A program made the position numbers and the translations under genes. A stretch of 64,000 nt of DNA from an uncultured Lachnospiraceae bacterium (lineage in GTDB: Bacteria; Bacillota; Clostridia; Lachnospirales; Lachnospiraceae), in NCBI GenBank assembly GCA_900316395.1, contig ONCT01000010.1, forward strand, positions 22,194 through 86,193. The letters are read 5' to 3'. Below, in pieces: positions 43,883 to 53,263 of the stretch. Position 1 is the first letter of the stretch. The number at the start of each line of letters is the position of its first letter. The notes beneath the pieces were generated by a model, which ran no database searches, had not been told where the DNA came from, and saw only the letters and a list, made by a program, of their open reading frames with translations.

Positions 43883-44284
43883 TTACCATACAAATGCTAG
43901 GACCTCACCACCAACGGCAAGCTTCTTAGCTTCTTTATCTGTTACAATTCCTTTGTTTGTTGAAAGAATAGCAATTCCAAGTCCACCTAGAACTGAAGGA
44001 ATCTCATCCTTACCAGCATATACTCTAAGACCTGGCTTAGAGATTCTCTTAATACCAGTAATAATCTTCTCATTCTTGTCGCTACCGTATTTCATAGTAA
44101 CACGAATTGTCTTAAATGCGCCATCTTCAACAATATCATATTTCTCGATATAACCTTCATCAACTAAGATTCCTGCAATAGCAACCTTCATCTTAGATGC
44201 TGGAATATCTACTGTATCATGTTTTGCAGTATTTGCATTACGAATTCTTGTAAGCATATCTGCAATTGGATCACTCATTGTCAT
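43883..44284 (-). CDS. rpsH: 30S ribosomal protein S8
   Basis: 133 residues; [16 protein letters not shown] is the normal start, so the MT before it may or may not be translated (AAGGAGG precedes the first ATG). The C-terminal [20 protein letters not shown] is conserved. Binds 16S helix 21 and is the classical spc operon repressor in E. coli. Confidence 0.97.
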   Translation of the reverse strand: MTMSDPIADMLTRIRNANTAKHDTVDIPASKMKVAIAGILVDEGYIEKYDIVEDGAFKTIRVTMKYGSDKNEKIITGIKRISKPGLRVYAGKDEIPSVLGGLGIAILSTNKGIVTDKEAKKLAVGGEVLAFVW

Positions 44285-44306
44285 GACTTTATTCCTCCTT
44301 GTATAC

Positions 44307-44492
44307 TTACCATGAAGCCTTCTTTACACCAGGGATCTGTCCCTTATAAGCAAGCTCTCTAAAACATACTCTGCAAATACCATATTTTCTCAAATATGCA
44401 TGTGGACGACCACATATTCTACAACGGCTGTATTCTCTAGTAGAGAATTTTTGCTTACGTTGTTGCTTAACCTTCATTGATTTCTTAGCCAT
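44307..44492 (-). CDS. rpsN: 30S ribosomal protein S14 type Z
   Basis: 61 residues, the short zinc form: two C-x-x-C pairs in [13 protein letters not shown] and [11 protein letters not shown]. Ends [11 protein letters not shown] as in other Firmicutes. Confidence 0.98.
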   Translation of the reverse strand: MAKKSMKVKQQRKQKFSTREYSRCRICGRPHAYLRKYGICRVCFRELAYKGQIPGVKKASW

Positions 44493-44512
44493 ACTATAAA
44501 TTCCCTCCTAAA

Positions 44513-45055
44513 TTAATCAGCGAATGGCATATTGAATTGACGTAACAACTCTCTTGCCTCTTCATCAGTTCTTGCTGTAGTAACAAAAATGATGTCCATT
44601 CCTCTTACCTTGTCAACCTTATCGTACTCGATCTCTGGGAAAATGATTTGCTCCTTGATACCAAGTGCATAATTACCTCTTCCGTCGAATGAATTAGGGT
44701 TAACTCCTCTAAAGTCACGTACACGTGGAAGTGCAAGATTGATAAGACGATCAGCGAACTCATACATCTTCTCGCCGCGAAGTGTTGTCTTACATCCAAT
44801 TGGCATTCCCTCACGTAACTTAAAGTTAGCAATTGAGTTCTTAGCCTTAGTTACAACTGCCTTCTGACCTGTAATAGCTTCCATGTCCTTTACAGCAGCA
44901 TCAAGAACCTTGGCATTCTCCTTTGCTTCACCAACGCCCATATTAACAACGATTTTCTCGAGCTTTGGCACTTCTAATTTATTCTTATAGCCAAACTTTT
45001 TAGTCATAGCTTCAACTATTTCGTTTTGGTATGTATCTTTTAATCTACTCACCAC
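44513..45055 (-). CDS. rplE: 50S ribosomal protein L5
   Basis: 180 residues. The start is a GTG: two tandem GTG codons (45055 and 45052) follow AAGGAGG, giving [10 protein letters not shown] or MSRLKDTYQ. Conserved [34 protein letters not shown] and [20 protein letters not shown]. Binds 5S rRNA and contacts P-site tRNA. Confidence 0.97.
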   Translation of the reverse strand: MVSRLKDTYQNEIVEAMTKKFGYKNKLEVPKLEKIVVNMGVGEAKENAKVLDAAVKDMEAITGQKAVVTKAKNSIANFKLREGMPIGCKTTLRGEKMYEFADRLINLALPRVRDFRGVNPNSFDGRGNYALGIKEQIIFPEIEYDKVDKVRGMDIIFVTTARTDEEARELLRQFNMPFAD

Positions 45056-45072
45056 TAAGCCTCCTTCCTAAA

Positions 45073-45384
45073 TTAGTCTATTATATCGCCAGTCTTCTTG
45101 GCGAAACGGACCTTCTTATCTCCGTCCATCTTGAATCCAACTCTTGTTGGCTCACCCTTATGAAGGAGCATAACATTGGAAATGTTAATTGGACCTTCAG
45201 ACTCAATTCTACCGCCTGCCTGATTAGCCATGCTAGGCTTCTGGTGCTTTGTAATGATATTGACACCCTCAACAGTAACAGTATTATTCTTAGGATTTAC
45301 AGCAATTACTTTGCCTTCCTTATGAATATCCTTACCAGCGATTACTCTTACTTCATCGCCCTTCTTTATCTTCATTGTTGCCAT
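45073..45384 (-). CDS. rplX: 50S ribosomal protein L24
   Basis: 103 residues with an N-terminal KOW motif (KKGDEVRVIAGKDIHKEGKV). Assembly initiator of the 50S subunit. GGAGGTCGACCG supports the ATG at 45384. Confidence 0.97.
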   Translation of the reverse strand: MATMKIKKGDEVRVIAGKDIHKEGKVIAVNPKNNTVTVEGVNIITKHQKPSMANQAGGRIESEGPINISNVMLLHKGEPTRVGFKMDGDKKVRFAKKTGDIID

Positions 45385-45395
45385 CGGTCGACCTC

Positions 45396-45764
45396 CTATA
45401 ATACTTCTGGAGCAAGGGATACAATCTTCATAAATGATTTATCACGAAGCTCTCTAGCTACAGGTCCGAAGATACGTGTTCCTCTCGGAGTGTTATCTTC
45501 CTTAATGATTACTGCAGCATTCTCATCAAACTTAATATAAGAACCATCTTTACGACGGGCACCCTTCTTGGTACGTACAACTACTGCCTTTACTACGTCA
45601 CCCTTCTTAACTGTTCCACCTGGGATGGCTTCCTTGACAGTTGCAGTTACTACATCACCAATATTGGCATATCTTCTTGTAGAACCGCCCATAACACGAA
45701 TTACTAAGATTTCCTTAGCGCCTGTATTATCGGCTACTTTTAATCTACTTTCTTGTTGAACCAT
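45396..45764 (-). CDS. rplN: 50S ribosomal protein L14
   Basis: 122 residues; [40 protein letters not shown] and [15 protein letters not shown] are typical. Interface protein of the 50S subunit. Confidence 0.98.
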   Translation of the reverse strand: MVQQESRLKVADNTGAKEILVIRVMGGSTRRYANIGDVVTATVKEAIPGGTVKKGDVVKAVVVRTKKGARRKDGSYIKFDENAAVIIKEDNTPRGTRIFGPVARELRDKSFMKIVSLAPEVL

Positions 45765-45782
45765 GGTTGTAGCCTCCTTTAA

Positions 45783-46040
45783 TTACTTTGCACGCTCAAC
45801 GACTTCTGTAAGTCTCCATCTCTTATCCTTAGATAGAGGTCTTGTTTCCATTACTCTTACAGTATCACCTTTGTGAGCATTATTCTCTTCGTCATGAGCT
45901 TTTAATTTATATGTTCTTTTAACAATTTTGTTGTAAAGTGGATGCTTTACGTTGTCCTTAACAGCAACAACGATTGTCTTGTCCATCTTATCACTTACAA
46001 CAACACCTTGACGTGTTTTTCTAAGATTTCTTTCTTCCAC
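45783..46040 (-). CDS. rpsQ: 30S ribosomal protein S17
   Basis: 85 residues, OB fold; [20 protein letters not shown] and [20 protein letters not shown] are typical. First of the spc-proximal set after rpmC. Confidence 0.98.
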   Translation of the reverse strand: MEERNLRKTRQGVVVSDKMDKTIVVAVKDNVKHPLYNKIVKRTYKLKAHDEENNAHKGDTVRVMETRPLSKDKRWRLTEVVERAK

Positions 46041-46058
46041 GAGTGTTCTCCTTTCTTA

Positions 46059-46262
46059 CTACTTGCCTGCAGTCTCTGACATTACAGTCTGAATTCTGGC
46101 AATATCTCTTCTTACTTCCTTAATTCTTCCTGTATTATCTAACTGATTAGTAGCATTCTGGAATCTCAAATTAAAAAGTTCCTTCTTAGCTTCTACTAAC
46201 TTCGCATTTAGCTCTTCAGGAGCTAATGTGCGTAAATCTTTTAAATAATCTTTAGTTTTCAT
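46059..46262 (-). CDS. rpmC: 50S ribosomal protein L29
   Basis: 67 residues, two helices; [40 protein letters not shown]. Located near the exit tunnel. Its start overlaps the rplP end by 11 bp. Confidence 0.97.
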   Translation of the reverse strand: MKTKDYLKDLRTLAPEELNAKLVEAKKELFNLRFQNATNQLDNTGRIKEVRRDIARIQTVMSETAGK

Positions 46263-46686
46263 TTGCTCCTCCTTCTAAATCTTCGCGAGAAACTATCTTA
46301 CATTTACAAGGGAGCTTGTGTGTTGCAAGACGAAGAGCTTCTCTAGCTACTTCTTCCTCTACTCCGGAGATTTCAAATAATACTCTTCCTGGCTTAACAA
46401 CTGCAACCCAGTACTCTAAAGCACCTTTACCTTTACCCATTCGAGTCTCGGCAGGAGTCTTAGTTACAGGCTTGTCAGGAAAGATCTTAATCCAAACCTT
46501 ACCACCACGCTTTACGTAACGAGTCATAGCTACACGGGCAGCCTCTATTTGATTAGACTTAATCCAGCATGGTTCTGAAGCAACGATACCGTACTCACCG
46601 TAAGTAATCTTGTTACCTCTTGTAGCTTTACCAGCCATAGAACCTCTGAATTGCTTTCTGTGTTTTACTCTCTTAGGCATTAACAT
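46252..46686 (-). CDS. rplP: 50S ribosomal protein L16
   Basis: 144 residues; [20 protein letters not shown] start, [40 protein letters not shown]. Needed for tRNA positioning and 50S assembly. One-base overlap with the rpsC stop. Confidence 0.98.
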   Translation of the reverse strand: MLMPKRVKHRKQFRGSMAGKATRGNKITYGEYGIVASEPCWIKSNQIEAARVAMTRYVKRGGKVWIKIFPDKPVTKTPAETRMGKGKGALEYWVAVVKPGRVLFEISGVEEEVAREALRLATHKLPCKCKIVSREDLEGGANEN

Positions 46687-47345
46687 TACTGGTTTCCTCC
46701 TTCCTTATTTCCCTTAGTAGGAAGTACCTCACCTTTGTAAATCCATACCTTAACACCAACTTTACCATAAGTTGTGTCGGCCTCTGCGAATCCATAATCA
46801 ATGTCAGCACGAAGTGTCTGAAGAGGAATAGTTCCTTCATTGTAGAATTCTGTACGTGCCATATCAGCACCACCAAGTCTACCAGATACTGATGTCTTAA
46901 TACCTTCAACACCAGCCTTCATAGCTCTTGACATGCATGACTTCATTGCACGACGGAAAGATACACGGTTCTCTAATTGTGCTGCAATGTTCTCTGCAAC
47001 AAGCTGTGCATCTTTGTCAGGTCTCTTTACTTCTTTGATGTCAACAACTAATTTCTTATCTGTTAACTTCTGAAGATCAGACTTAACCTTCTCGATTTCA
47101 GCTCCGCCCTTACCGATTACGATACCAGGCTTAGCTGTATAAACAATAACTTTAACCCTGTCAGAGTATCTCTCGATATTAATCTTAGATACACCTGCGA
47201 TATATAATTTCTTCTTAAGAAATGTTCTGATGTTATAATCTTCAACTAAGTTGTCTGCGAACTCACCTTCCTGTGCATACCACGTAGAATCCCAGTCTTT
47301 GATAACACCGACTCTTAAGCCATGAGGATTAACCTTTTGTCCCAT
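46686..47345 (-). CDS. rpsC: 30S ribosomal protein S3
   Basis: 219 residues. N-terminal KH type 2 domain ([20 protein letters not shown]) and C-terminal S3 domain ([40 protein letters not shown]). Part of the mRNA entry channel. Confidence 0.98.
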   Translation of the reverse strand: MGQKVNPHGLRVGVIKDWDSTWYAQEGEFADNLVEDYNIRTFLKKKLYIAGVSKINIERYSDRVKVIVYTAKPGIVIGKGGAEIEKVKSDLQKLTDKKLVVDIKEVKRPDKDAQLVAENIAAQLENRVSFRRAMKSCMSRAMKAGVEGIKTSVSGRLGGADMARTEFYNEGTIPLQTLRADIDYGFAEADTTYGKVGVKVWIYKGEVLPTKGNKEGGNQ

Positions 47346-47362
47346 GAACGTGTCCCTCCTTC

Positions 47363-47758
47363 TTACTTCTCATCGAGCACGATTGTAATGTGGCTCATTC
47401 TCTTCTCGATTCTATAAGCTCTACCCTGTGCTCTTGGTCTGATTCTCTTCATTGTAGGTCCTTTGTTAGCGTAACACTCTGCTATATAAAGGTTCTCTAC
47501 ACTATAATTCTTATCTGGATAGTTATTCTCTGCATTTGCGATAGCAGACTTTAATAACTTCTCTATTACGCTTGATGCATATCTTGGATTGTACGCTACA
47601 ATTGCAAGTGCAGTTTGTACATCTTTACCACGAATGGCATCTAATACGAAACAAGCTTTTTGAACTGACATTCTAGCATATGATAACTTAGCAGAAGGTC
47701 TATTATCCTTATTTGCGTTTCTCTCTTGCTTTATCTGACTTCTATGTCCCTTTGCCAT
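47363..47758 (-). CDS. rplV: 50S ribosomal protein L22
   Basis: 131 residues from ATG at 47758 ([10 protein letters not shown]), chosen because AAAGGAGGG lies at the right distance; the earlier ATG at 47776 would place this site inside the gene. Ends [20 protein letters not shown] plus TIVLDEK. Lines the exit tunnel. Confidence 0.97.
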   Translation of the reverse strand: MAKGHRSQIKQERNANKDNRPSAKLSYARMSVQKACFVLDAIRGKDVQTALAIVAYNPRYASSVIEKLLKSAIANAENNYPDKNYSVENLYIAECYANKGPTMKRIRPRAQGRAYRIEKRMSHITIVLDEK

Positions 47759-47785
47759 GAGAAACCCTCCTTTCAATTTCTAATA

Positions 47786-48067
47786 TTATCTTACTTTAGA
47801 TTTCTTCTCATCTTTTCCATGACCTCTGTAAGTTCTTGTTGCTACGAACTCACCAAGCTTATGTCCTACCATATCTTCTGTGATATATACAGGTACATGC
47901 TTTCTTCCGTCATGAACTGCAATTGTATGTCCAACCATTTGTGGGAAGATTGTAGAACGGCGAGACCAAGTCTGGATTACACTCTTGTCTCCTGAAGCGT
48001 TCATAGCGTCAACCTTCTTTAATAAGCTTTTATCAGCAAATGGTCCTTTCTTTAACGAACGTGCCAT
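47786..48067 (-). CDS. rpsS: 30S ribosomal protein S19
   Basis: 93 residues; [40 protein letters not shown] and [20 protein letters not shown] are typical. Forms a complex with S13 in the 30S head. Confidence 0.98.
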   Translation of the reverse strand: MARSLKKGPFADKSLLKKVDAMNASGDKSVIQTWSRRSTIFPQMVGHTIAVHDGRKHVPVYITEDMVGHKLGEFVATRTYRGHGKDEKKSKVR

Positions 48068-48077
48068 AATAACCTCC

Positions 48078-48920
48078 TTACTTAATTGCTCTACCGTCGC
48101 GTCTACGAACGATAAGCTTGTTAGATTGCTTGTTCTTCTTACGTGTCTTAAGACCTAATGCAGGTTTACCCCAAGGAGTACATGGACCTGGACGTCCGAT
48201 TGGAGCCTTACCTTCACCACCACCGTGTGGATGGTCATTAGGGTTCATAACAGAACCACGAACTGTAGGACGAATACCCATATGACGTTTACGTCCTGCT
48301 TTACCAATCTTAATTAGGTTATGATCAGCATTTCCAATTGATCCGATTGTAGCTCTACAATTAAGTGGAACCATTCTCATCTCACCTGAAGGAAGACGAA
48401 GTGTTGCATACTTACCTTCCTTAGCCATAAGCTGTGCTGAGTTACCTGCTGAACGAACGAGTTGTCCGCCCTTACCAGGATATAACTCAATGTTATGAAT
48501 TAATGTACCTACTGGAATGTTAGCAAGTGGAAGGCAGTTACCTACACTTACTTCAGCCTCAGCACCGTTCATAACTGTTGCTCCAACCTTAAGTCCTTCT
48601 GGAGCAATGATGTATGACTTCTCACCATCTGCATAGCAGATAAGTGCGATGTTAGCTGTTCTGTTAGGATCGTACTCGATACCAACAACTGTAGCTGGAA
48701 TGTTGTCTTTCTTTCTCTTGAAATCAACAAGTCTGTATTTTTGTCTGTTGCCACCACCTTGGTGTCTAACTGTTATTCTACCTTGATTATTACGACCTGC
48801 GTTCTTCTTCTTAGAAGCTACAAGTGACTTCTCAGGAGTCTTCTTAGTTACTTCAGAAAAATCAGAACCTGTCATATTTCTTCTTGAAGGTGTATATGGG
48901 TTATATGTCTTAATTCCCAT
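48078..48920 (-). CDS. rplB: 50S ribosomal protein L2
   Basis: 280 residues. [20 protein letters not shown] in the N-terminal part, and the peptidyl transferase-proximal loop [20 protein letters not shown] with its conserved His. Primary 23S binding protein. Confidence 0.98.
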   Translation of the reverse strand: MGIKTYNPYTPSRRNMTGSDFSEVTKKTPEKSLVASKKKNAGRNNQGRITVRHQGGGNRQKYRLVDFKRKKDNIPATVVGIEYDPNRTANIALICYADGEKSYIIAPEGLKVGATVMNGAEAEVSVGNCLPLANIPVGTLIHNIELYPGKGGQLVRSAGNSAQLMAKEGKYATLRLPSGEMRMVPLNCRATIGSIGNADHNLIKIGKAGRKRHMGIRPTVRGSVMNPNDHPHGGGEGKAPIGRPGPCTPWGKPALGLKTRKKNKQSNKLIVRRRDGRAIK

Positions 48921-48982
48921 TATGATTCTCCTTTCTTATTCGATTTATTATCGTACTTTACTGTACCTAGTGTTGTTACATT

Positions 48983-49282
48983 TTATAGACCAGAGAAGAT
49001 CTCGATTTCCTTGCTATCCTCTGTTAATGTAACGATTGCTTTCTTCTGCTTAGCAGTCTTACCGTAAGTCATTCCACGTCTCTTAGTCTTACCAGACTGA
49101 TTCATTGTGTTAACAGACTTAACCTTAGTTCCTTCGAACATTTTCTCAACTGCTTCCTTAATCATTGTCTTGTTAGCCTCAGGGTGTACAAGAAATGTGT
49201 ACTTCTTATCGGCCATGCCATTCATACTCTTCTCAGTTACAAGTGGCTTTAGGATTACATCATAATATTGTACATTTGCCAT
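48983..49282 (-). CDS. rplW: 50S ribosomal protein L23
   Basis: 99 residues; [20 protein letters not shown] and [20 protein letters not shown] are typical. Docking site for trigger factor and SRP at the tunnel exit. One-base overlap with rplD. Confidence 0.97.
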   Translation of the reverse strand: MANVQYYDVILKPLVTEKSMNGMADKKYTFLVHPEANKTMIKEAVEKMFEGTKVKSVNTMNQSGKTKRRGMTYGKTAKQKKAIVTLTEDSKEIEIFSGL

Positions 49283-49902
49283 TATGCATACACCTCCTGA
49301 ATATTCTTCACAGCGTCCTTAGTAAGAACGAGTGTATTATACTTTAAGATGTCATATACATTGATTGTATCTGTTGAAGCAGTCTTAACTGAAGGAATGT
49401 TCTTTGCTGATGCAACAACATTCTTGTCATTGTCTGCTAATACAACTAATGCCTTGTCAACCTTAAGATTGCTCATTACCTTAGCAAACTTCTTAGTCTT
49501 AATCTCATCCATCTTAAGCTCGTCAACTACTACTATCTTATTCTCCTGAACTCTTGAAGTAAGAGCGCTCTTAAGTGCTGCTCTCTTCTCCTTCTTGTTC
49601 ATCTTCATTGAATAATCTCTTGGTACTGGAGCAAATACAACTCCACCACCTGTCCATTGTGGAGCTCTGATAGAACCTTGTCTTGCATGACCTGTTCCCT
49701 TCTGTCTCCATGGTTTTCTACCACCGCCGCGAACTTCAGAACGTGTCTTAGCCTTCTGTGTTCCCTGGCGATTATTAGCAAGTTGATTAAGAACTGCCAT
49801 ATGTACTAAATGTTCATTGACTTCTACATTGAATATAGCATCATCTAATTCGATTGAATCAACTTCTTTGCCTTCCATATTATATACGGATACTTTAGCC
49901 AT
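49282..49902 (-). CDS. rplD: 50S ribosomal protein L4
   Basis: 206 residues; the extended loop reads [20 protein letters not shown] and [20 protein letters not shown], with C-terminal LSKP-type fold after it. L4 represses the S10 operon in E. coli; whether it does so here is unknown. Confidence 0.98.
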   Translation of the reverse strand: MAKVSVYNMEGKEVDSIELDDAIFNVEVNEHLVHMAVLNQLANNRQGTQKAKTRSEVRGGGRKPWRQKGTGHARQGSIRAPQWTGGGVVFAPVPRDYSMKMNKKEKRAALKSALTSRVQENKIVVVDELKMDEIKTKKFAKVMSNLKVDKALVVLADNDKNVVASAKNIPSVKTASTDTINVYDILKYNTLVLTKDAVKNIQEVYA

Positions 49903-49941
49903 CGTAAAGTTCCTCCTTTCGTATTATCATCTTATTCTAAA

Positions 49942-50625
49942 TTACTTAGCTGCTTTTACTGCCTCTTTGATTGTTACTAGAGACTTCTTAGGTCCTGGAA
50001 CAGCACCCTTGATTAAAAGCAAGTTGTTCTCTGCGTCAACACGTACAACTTCAAGATTCTGAATTGTTACCTTAACGCTACCCATGTGACCAGGCATTCC
50101 CTTACCCTTGAATACCTTACTAGGTGAAGAACAAGCTCCGTTAGAACCTTGATGACGGTGGAACTTAGAACCATGAGCCATAGGTCCTCTATGTTGGCCA
50201 AGTCTCTTAATTGCGCCCTGGAATCCTTTACCCTTAGAGATTGCTGTTGCATCAATCTTGTCGCCTTCTTCGAAGATGTCTGCCTTAATCTCATCAGCAA
50301 GATTGTAATCAGCACAATTGTCGAACTTGAATTCTCTTACATATCTCTTAGCTGCTACGCCAGCCTTCTCGAAATGACCCATCTGTGGCTTATTTACGCC
50401 GTGTCTACGCCATACCTTCTTGTTGCCAGCTGCATCTACATTCTTATTCTTCTCTTTCTTGTCTACAAAACCTACCTGAACAGCTTCATATCCATCGTTC
50501 TCTACTGTCTTAATCTGTGTTACTACACAAGGACCAGCCTGAAGAACTGTTACAGGAATTAATGAGCCTTCTGAATCAAATACTTGAGTCATACCAAGCT
50601 TTGTAGCTAAAATCGCTTTCTTCAT
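49942..50625 (-). CDS. rplC: 50S ribosomal protein L3
   Basis: 227 residues; [20 protein letters not shown] start, [20 protein letters not shown] and [20 protein letters not shown] near the end. Assembly initiator near the peptidyl transferase centre. Confidence 0.98.
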   Translation of the reverse strand: MKKAILATKLGMTQVFDSEGSLIPVTVLQAGPCVVTQIKTVENDGYEAVQVGFVDKKEKNKNVDAAGNKKVWRRHGVNKPQMGHFEKAGVAAKRYVREFKFDNCADYNLADEIKADIFEEGDKIDATAISKGKGFQGAIKRLGQHRGPMAHGSKFHRHQGSNGACSSPSKVFKGKGMPGHMGSVKVTIQNLEVVRVDAENNLLLIKGAVPGPKKSLVTIKEAVKAAK

Positions 50626-50695
50626 TATTATTTCCTCCTAATTAATCTACAGCGGAACATACATTATAATATGTTCATACTAGTTACAAGGTGTT

Positions 50696-51013
50696 TTATT
50701 TTTCCTTCATCTTAATATTGATGTCAACACCTGCAGGCATTTCTAATGTTGATAGAGCATCAACCGTCTTCTGTGTTGGTGTGATGATATCAATCAGCCT
50801 CTTATGAGTTCTCTGCTCGAACTGCTCTCTTGAATCCTTATACTTATGAGTAGCTCTAAGAATTGTAACAACTTCCTTTTTAGTAGGAAGAGGTACTGGT
50901 CCACTCACCTGTGATCCGTTCTTCTTTACAGTTTCGATGATTTTCTTAGCAGATGAATCAACTAATTCGTGATCATATGCCTTAAGTGTAATTCTCATAA
51001 ATTGAGTTGCCAT
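50696..51013 (-). CDS. rpsJ: 30S ribosomal protein S10
   Basis: 105 residues; [60 protein letters not shown]. First gene of the S10 block, after AAAAGGAGGCGAC. In other species S10 (NusE) also works in antitermination with NusB. Confidence 0.98.
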   Translation of the reverse strand: MATQFMRITLKAYDHELVDSSAKKIIETVKKNGSQVSGPVPLPTKKEVVTILRATHKYKDSREQFEQRTHKRLIDIITPTQKTVDALSTLEMPAGVDINIKMKEK

Positions 51014-51253
51014 AAAAAAAGTCGCCTCCTTTTCGCACTTTAATAGTGAGACAAGCGGTGACTGTACACTTTACCGTGTGTGTCCTATAATAATTATTAA
51101 AAGACACTTGGGACAGTATCTCCCTTTATCGGAAGACTTATCTATTGTACAGTGACTTGCCGTCAGTTTTAGTAACTTGACATTCGCTCCACGGAAAACC
51201 TACCGTTTAAACCGGTAGCAACCTCACGCTTCATAGCTATCGATGTCACAGCA
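51014..51253 (-). promoter_or_regulatory. S10 operon mRNA leader, about 240 nt, structured
   Basis: Between the predicted start near 51253 and rpsJ there is no gene. Stems visible on the minus strand include TACCGG...TTTAAA...CGGTA (about 51204-51226) and GTGTCTTTTA...TATAGGACAC (about 51081-51107). Long structured leaders in front of rpsJ commonly mediate autogenous control by a ribosomal protein; that role is inferred. Confidence 0.5.
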
Positions 51254-51259
51254 CGTAAT

Positions 51260-51288
51260 AATATACAACAGTTTCACGGGCTTTGCAA
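51260..51288 (-). promoter_or_regulatory. Promoter of the S10 ribosomal operon
   Basis: Minus-strand TTGCAA (51288-51283), 17-bp spacer, TATATT (51265-51260). It is the best promoter match upstream of rpsJ and places the start site about 240 bp before the gene. Confidence 0.7.
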
Positions 51289-51386
51289 GGAGTTTTTAAG
51301 AAAGATTGTATTTTTTTAAGAACATTTTGAAGAATTGTGGTATGTAGCGGAATATGGCGCAATATGTAGGGGGTTGCCAGGAAAGC

Positions 51387-51400
51387 AATTGTATACAATT
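51387..51400. promoter_or_regulatory. 14-bp perfect palindrome AATTGTATACAATT
   Basis: A perfect palindrome in the gap between the lipoprotein terminator and the S10 promoter. It looks like a dimeric regulator site. No neighbour explains it. Confidence 0.35.
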
Positions 51401-51415
51401 AACTTCTATTCACTA

Positions 51416-51445
51416 TAAAAAAGAGTGTGGCACTTGCCACACTCT
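51416..51445 (-). terminator. Rho-independent terminator after the lipoprotein gene
   Basis: AGAGTGTGGCA (51422-51432) pairs with TGCCACACTCT (51435-51445); minus-strand T-tract of six at 51422-51417. About 30 bp after the stop codon at 51476. Confidence 0.88.
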
Positions 51446-51475
51446 ACTAATAATTAAATCATTCTAATATAAGTA

Positions 51476-51940
51476 TTATTGAGCAGCCTGCATACTGTCA
51501 ACAATCTTGCCTAATGACTCAATCATTGTTACCATAGAATCATTCATCTTCTGGTAATCTTCCTGTGACTTGAAGTCACTCTCCTGAAGCTGACCCATCT
51601 CATCGATTACCTTCTTAGACTCTGCAAGAAGATTCTCAACCTGGTCATCCTGCTTAATCTTATCATTCATGTAAAGTTCTTCAACTGCATTATAACATCC
51701 AACTAAAATTCCATAGTTTGTCTGTAAATCAGAAAATGTTAAGTCGCCCTCAGGCTTTACAGGTGTTGTAGTAGTAGTTGTTGTTGTTGTAGTTGTTGTT
51801 GTGCCATTAGAATCTGTCTTCTGTGTAGTAGTTGTTGTTCCATTCTCATTTGAAGTTGTAGAAGAAGAACATGAACAACCTGCAAGAAGTGATGTAGCCA
51901 TAACTCCTGCTGCGAATAATACTAATAATTTCTTTCTCAT
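51476..51940 (-). CDS. Secreted lipoprotein with poly-Thr linker, function unknown
   Basis: 154 residues. Lipoprotein signal peptide MRKKLLVLFAAGVMATSLLA followed by the lipobox LLAGC, so the mature protein should be lipid-anchored outside the membrane. Residues 25-60 are a low-complexity Ser/Thr linker with one run of 13 Thr encoded by ACA/ACT triplets. The last 90 residues are helical (YNAVEELYMNDKIKQDDQVE; MNDSMVTMIESLGKIVDSMQ). No family recognised. It has its own promoter and terminator. Confidence 0.8.
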   Translation of the reverse strand: MRKKLLVLFAAGVMATSLLAGCSCSSSTTSNENGTTTTTQKTDSNGTTTTTTTTTTTTTPVKPEGDLTFSDLQTNYGILVGCYNAVEELYMNDKIKQDDQVENLLAESKKVIDEMGQLQESDFKSQEDYQKMNDSMVTMIESLGKIVDSMQAAQ

Positions 51941-51984
51941 TGTTTCTCCCCTTTCGTCTGAGTAAAAATTATAAGTTCTATTAT

Positions 51985-52043
51985 GTGACGAAACGTCACC
52001 TTGTTACACACATGAGTATAGCAAAAACTATCTCTCGTGTAAA
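51985..52043 (-). promoter_or_regulatory. Promoter of the lipoprotein gene with downstream inverted repeat
   Basis: Minus-strand TTTACA (52043-52038), 17-bp spacer, TATACT (52020-52015). Just downstream of the expected start lies a perfect 6-bp inverted repeat, GTGACG (51985-51990) and CGTCAC (51994-51999), which could be an operator or a 5' stem. Confidence 0.65.
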
Positions 52044-52104
52044 CAGTTTCCAAAATTGTTTTTATTCCTATACATTCTACTACTCATTTGATAAAACAAG
52101 GTTG

Positions 52105-53163
52105 TCAAGGTTGTAGCGTGAAGTTCATCTTAACAGGATTGTGGTCTGTGTAAGCGAACTTCTCATCAAGGTTCTTAACCTCATTGACTGTTACATTATT
52201 AGATACGATAAATCCGTCAATAATGTATAGCTGGGTGTCAGGTCTTAGGGCTGTATCGTCAAGTCTGCAGGTTGCTACATTGTCTGCAACTGCAAATGAG
52301 AATCCCTCAGCAAGATCTGAATTATTAATTATACCTGGTGCCCATTTATTATTCTTCTTAGTATCGTCTGTTAATGGGTATGCATTAGCAACTGGCTCAA
52401 ATGTCTGGTTGAAGTCACCACCTGCTATAACATAATTACCCTTCTTATACTCCTTAGAGAGTAGATCCATTAACTGCTTAGTCTGAGCAATCTTGCCTTC
52501 ACCAGAATCATAAGCCTCTAAGTGTAGGTTAACAAGTACAAGTTCCTTGTCGCTTCCCTCAATTGGAATACGAGTCTCTAACAGACATCTCTTAAGGTTA
52601 ACCATAGAGATTGGCCAGCTAAATGATATTGGAAGCTGATAACGTGTTGCTGATTCAACTCCATATCCTGTCATAGTAAGGATTCCAGCCTTAACCTTGC
52701 CCATTCCCTTGTTAAATGGTACATAGATTACATCAAAGTTAGTTGCGAACATCGTTGATTGTCCTGTTGCCTTCTGGAAGATAGGAAGCTCATCAATATA
52801 ATAGCTTCTCTTAGCATCTCTATCTACTTCCTGTAAGAAGTTGATGTCAGCATTCTCTCTTGATATGATTGATGCCATTCCATCAAGGTTCTTCTTAACT
52901 AAGTCCTCGCTCTCAGGAATAACTGTCTGTCCGCCATCAAAGTAACAATCCTGATCAGAGGACAATGCTCCGTATCCCACATTAAATGTCAGAATTGATG
53001 CAGGCTGACCCGCGGAGATTTTGCCATTCTGTGGGTTCTCCACCGAAACCTTCATCTCGTCCTCTGGCTTGAATTCGTTAATGGCAAATACTGCCAAGAA
53101 GATTCCAACACCAAGAATCAGGACTCCGATAATACACGCCAATACAATTAGAAATTTCTTCAT
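52105..53163 (-). CDS. Membrane-anchored endonuclease/exonuclease/phosphatase (EEP) family protein
   Basis: 352 residues from ATG at 53163, after GGGGGAAACCTA; the frame extends upstream to 53181 but without a site. Residues 1-25 form an anchor (MKKFLIVLACIIGVLILGVG). EEP motifs follow: LTFNVGYGAL (metal-binding Asn), FLQEVDRDAKR (catalytic Glu), VNLHLEAYDSG, GGDFNQTFE and the terminal YTDHNPVKM (catalytic Asp-His). Substrates of extracytoplasmic members include phospholipids, sphingomyelin and nucleic acids; not decidable here. Downstream of the symporter gene on the same strand. Confidence 0.88.
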   Translation of the reverse strand: MKKFLIVLACIIGVLILGVGIFLAVFAINEFKPEDEMKVSVENPQNGKISAGQPASILTFNVGYGALSSDQDCYFDGGQTVIPESEDLVKKNLDGMASIISRENADINFLQEVDRDAKRSYYIDELPIFQKATGQSTMFATNFDVIYVPFNKGMGKVKAGILTMTGYGVESATRYQLPISFSWPISMVNLKRCLLETRIPIEGSDKELVLVNLHLEAYDSGEGKIAQTKQLMDLLSKEYKKGNYVIAGGDFNQTFEPVANAYPLTDDTKKNNKWAPGIINNSDLAEGFSFAVADNVATCRLDDTALRPDTQLYIIDGFIVSNNVTVNEVKNLDEKFAYTDHNPVKMNFTLQP

Positions 53164-53191
53164 TAGGTTTCCCCCTTTCATGCTTCGAACC

Positions 53192-53250
53192 AGGATATCT
53201 AATCTATGCTACGGCGCTAAGAATGCGCCTTAAGCATAATTAGATATCCT
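53192..53250. repeat. Extended imperfect hairpin between the symporter and EEP genes
   Basis: AGGATATCTAATCTATGCTA at 53192-53211 pairs with TAAGCATAATTAGATATCCT at 53231-53250 with small bulges, and the interior GGCGC...GCGCC extends the stem. No T-tract follows on the minus strand, so it is a leader or spacer stem or a palindromic repeat rather than a plain terminator. Confidence 0.6.
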
Positions 53251-53263
53251 CATTCACCTCATA

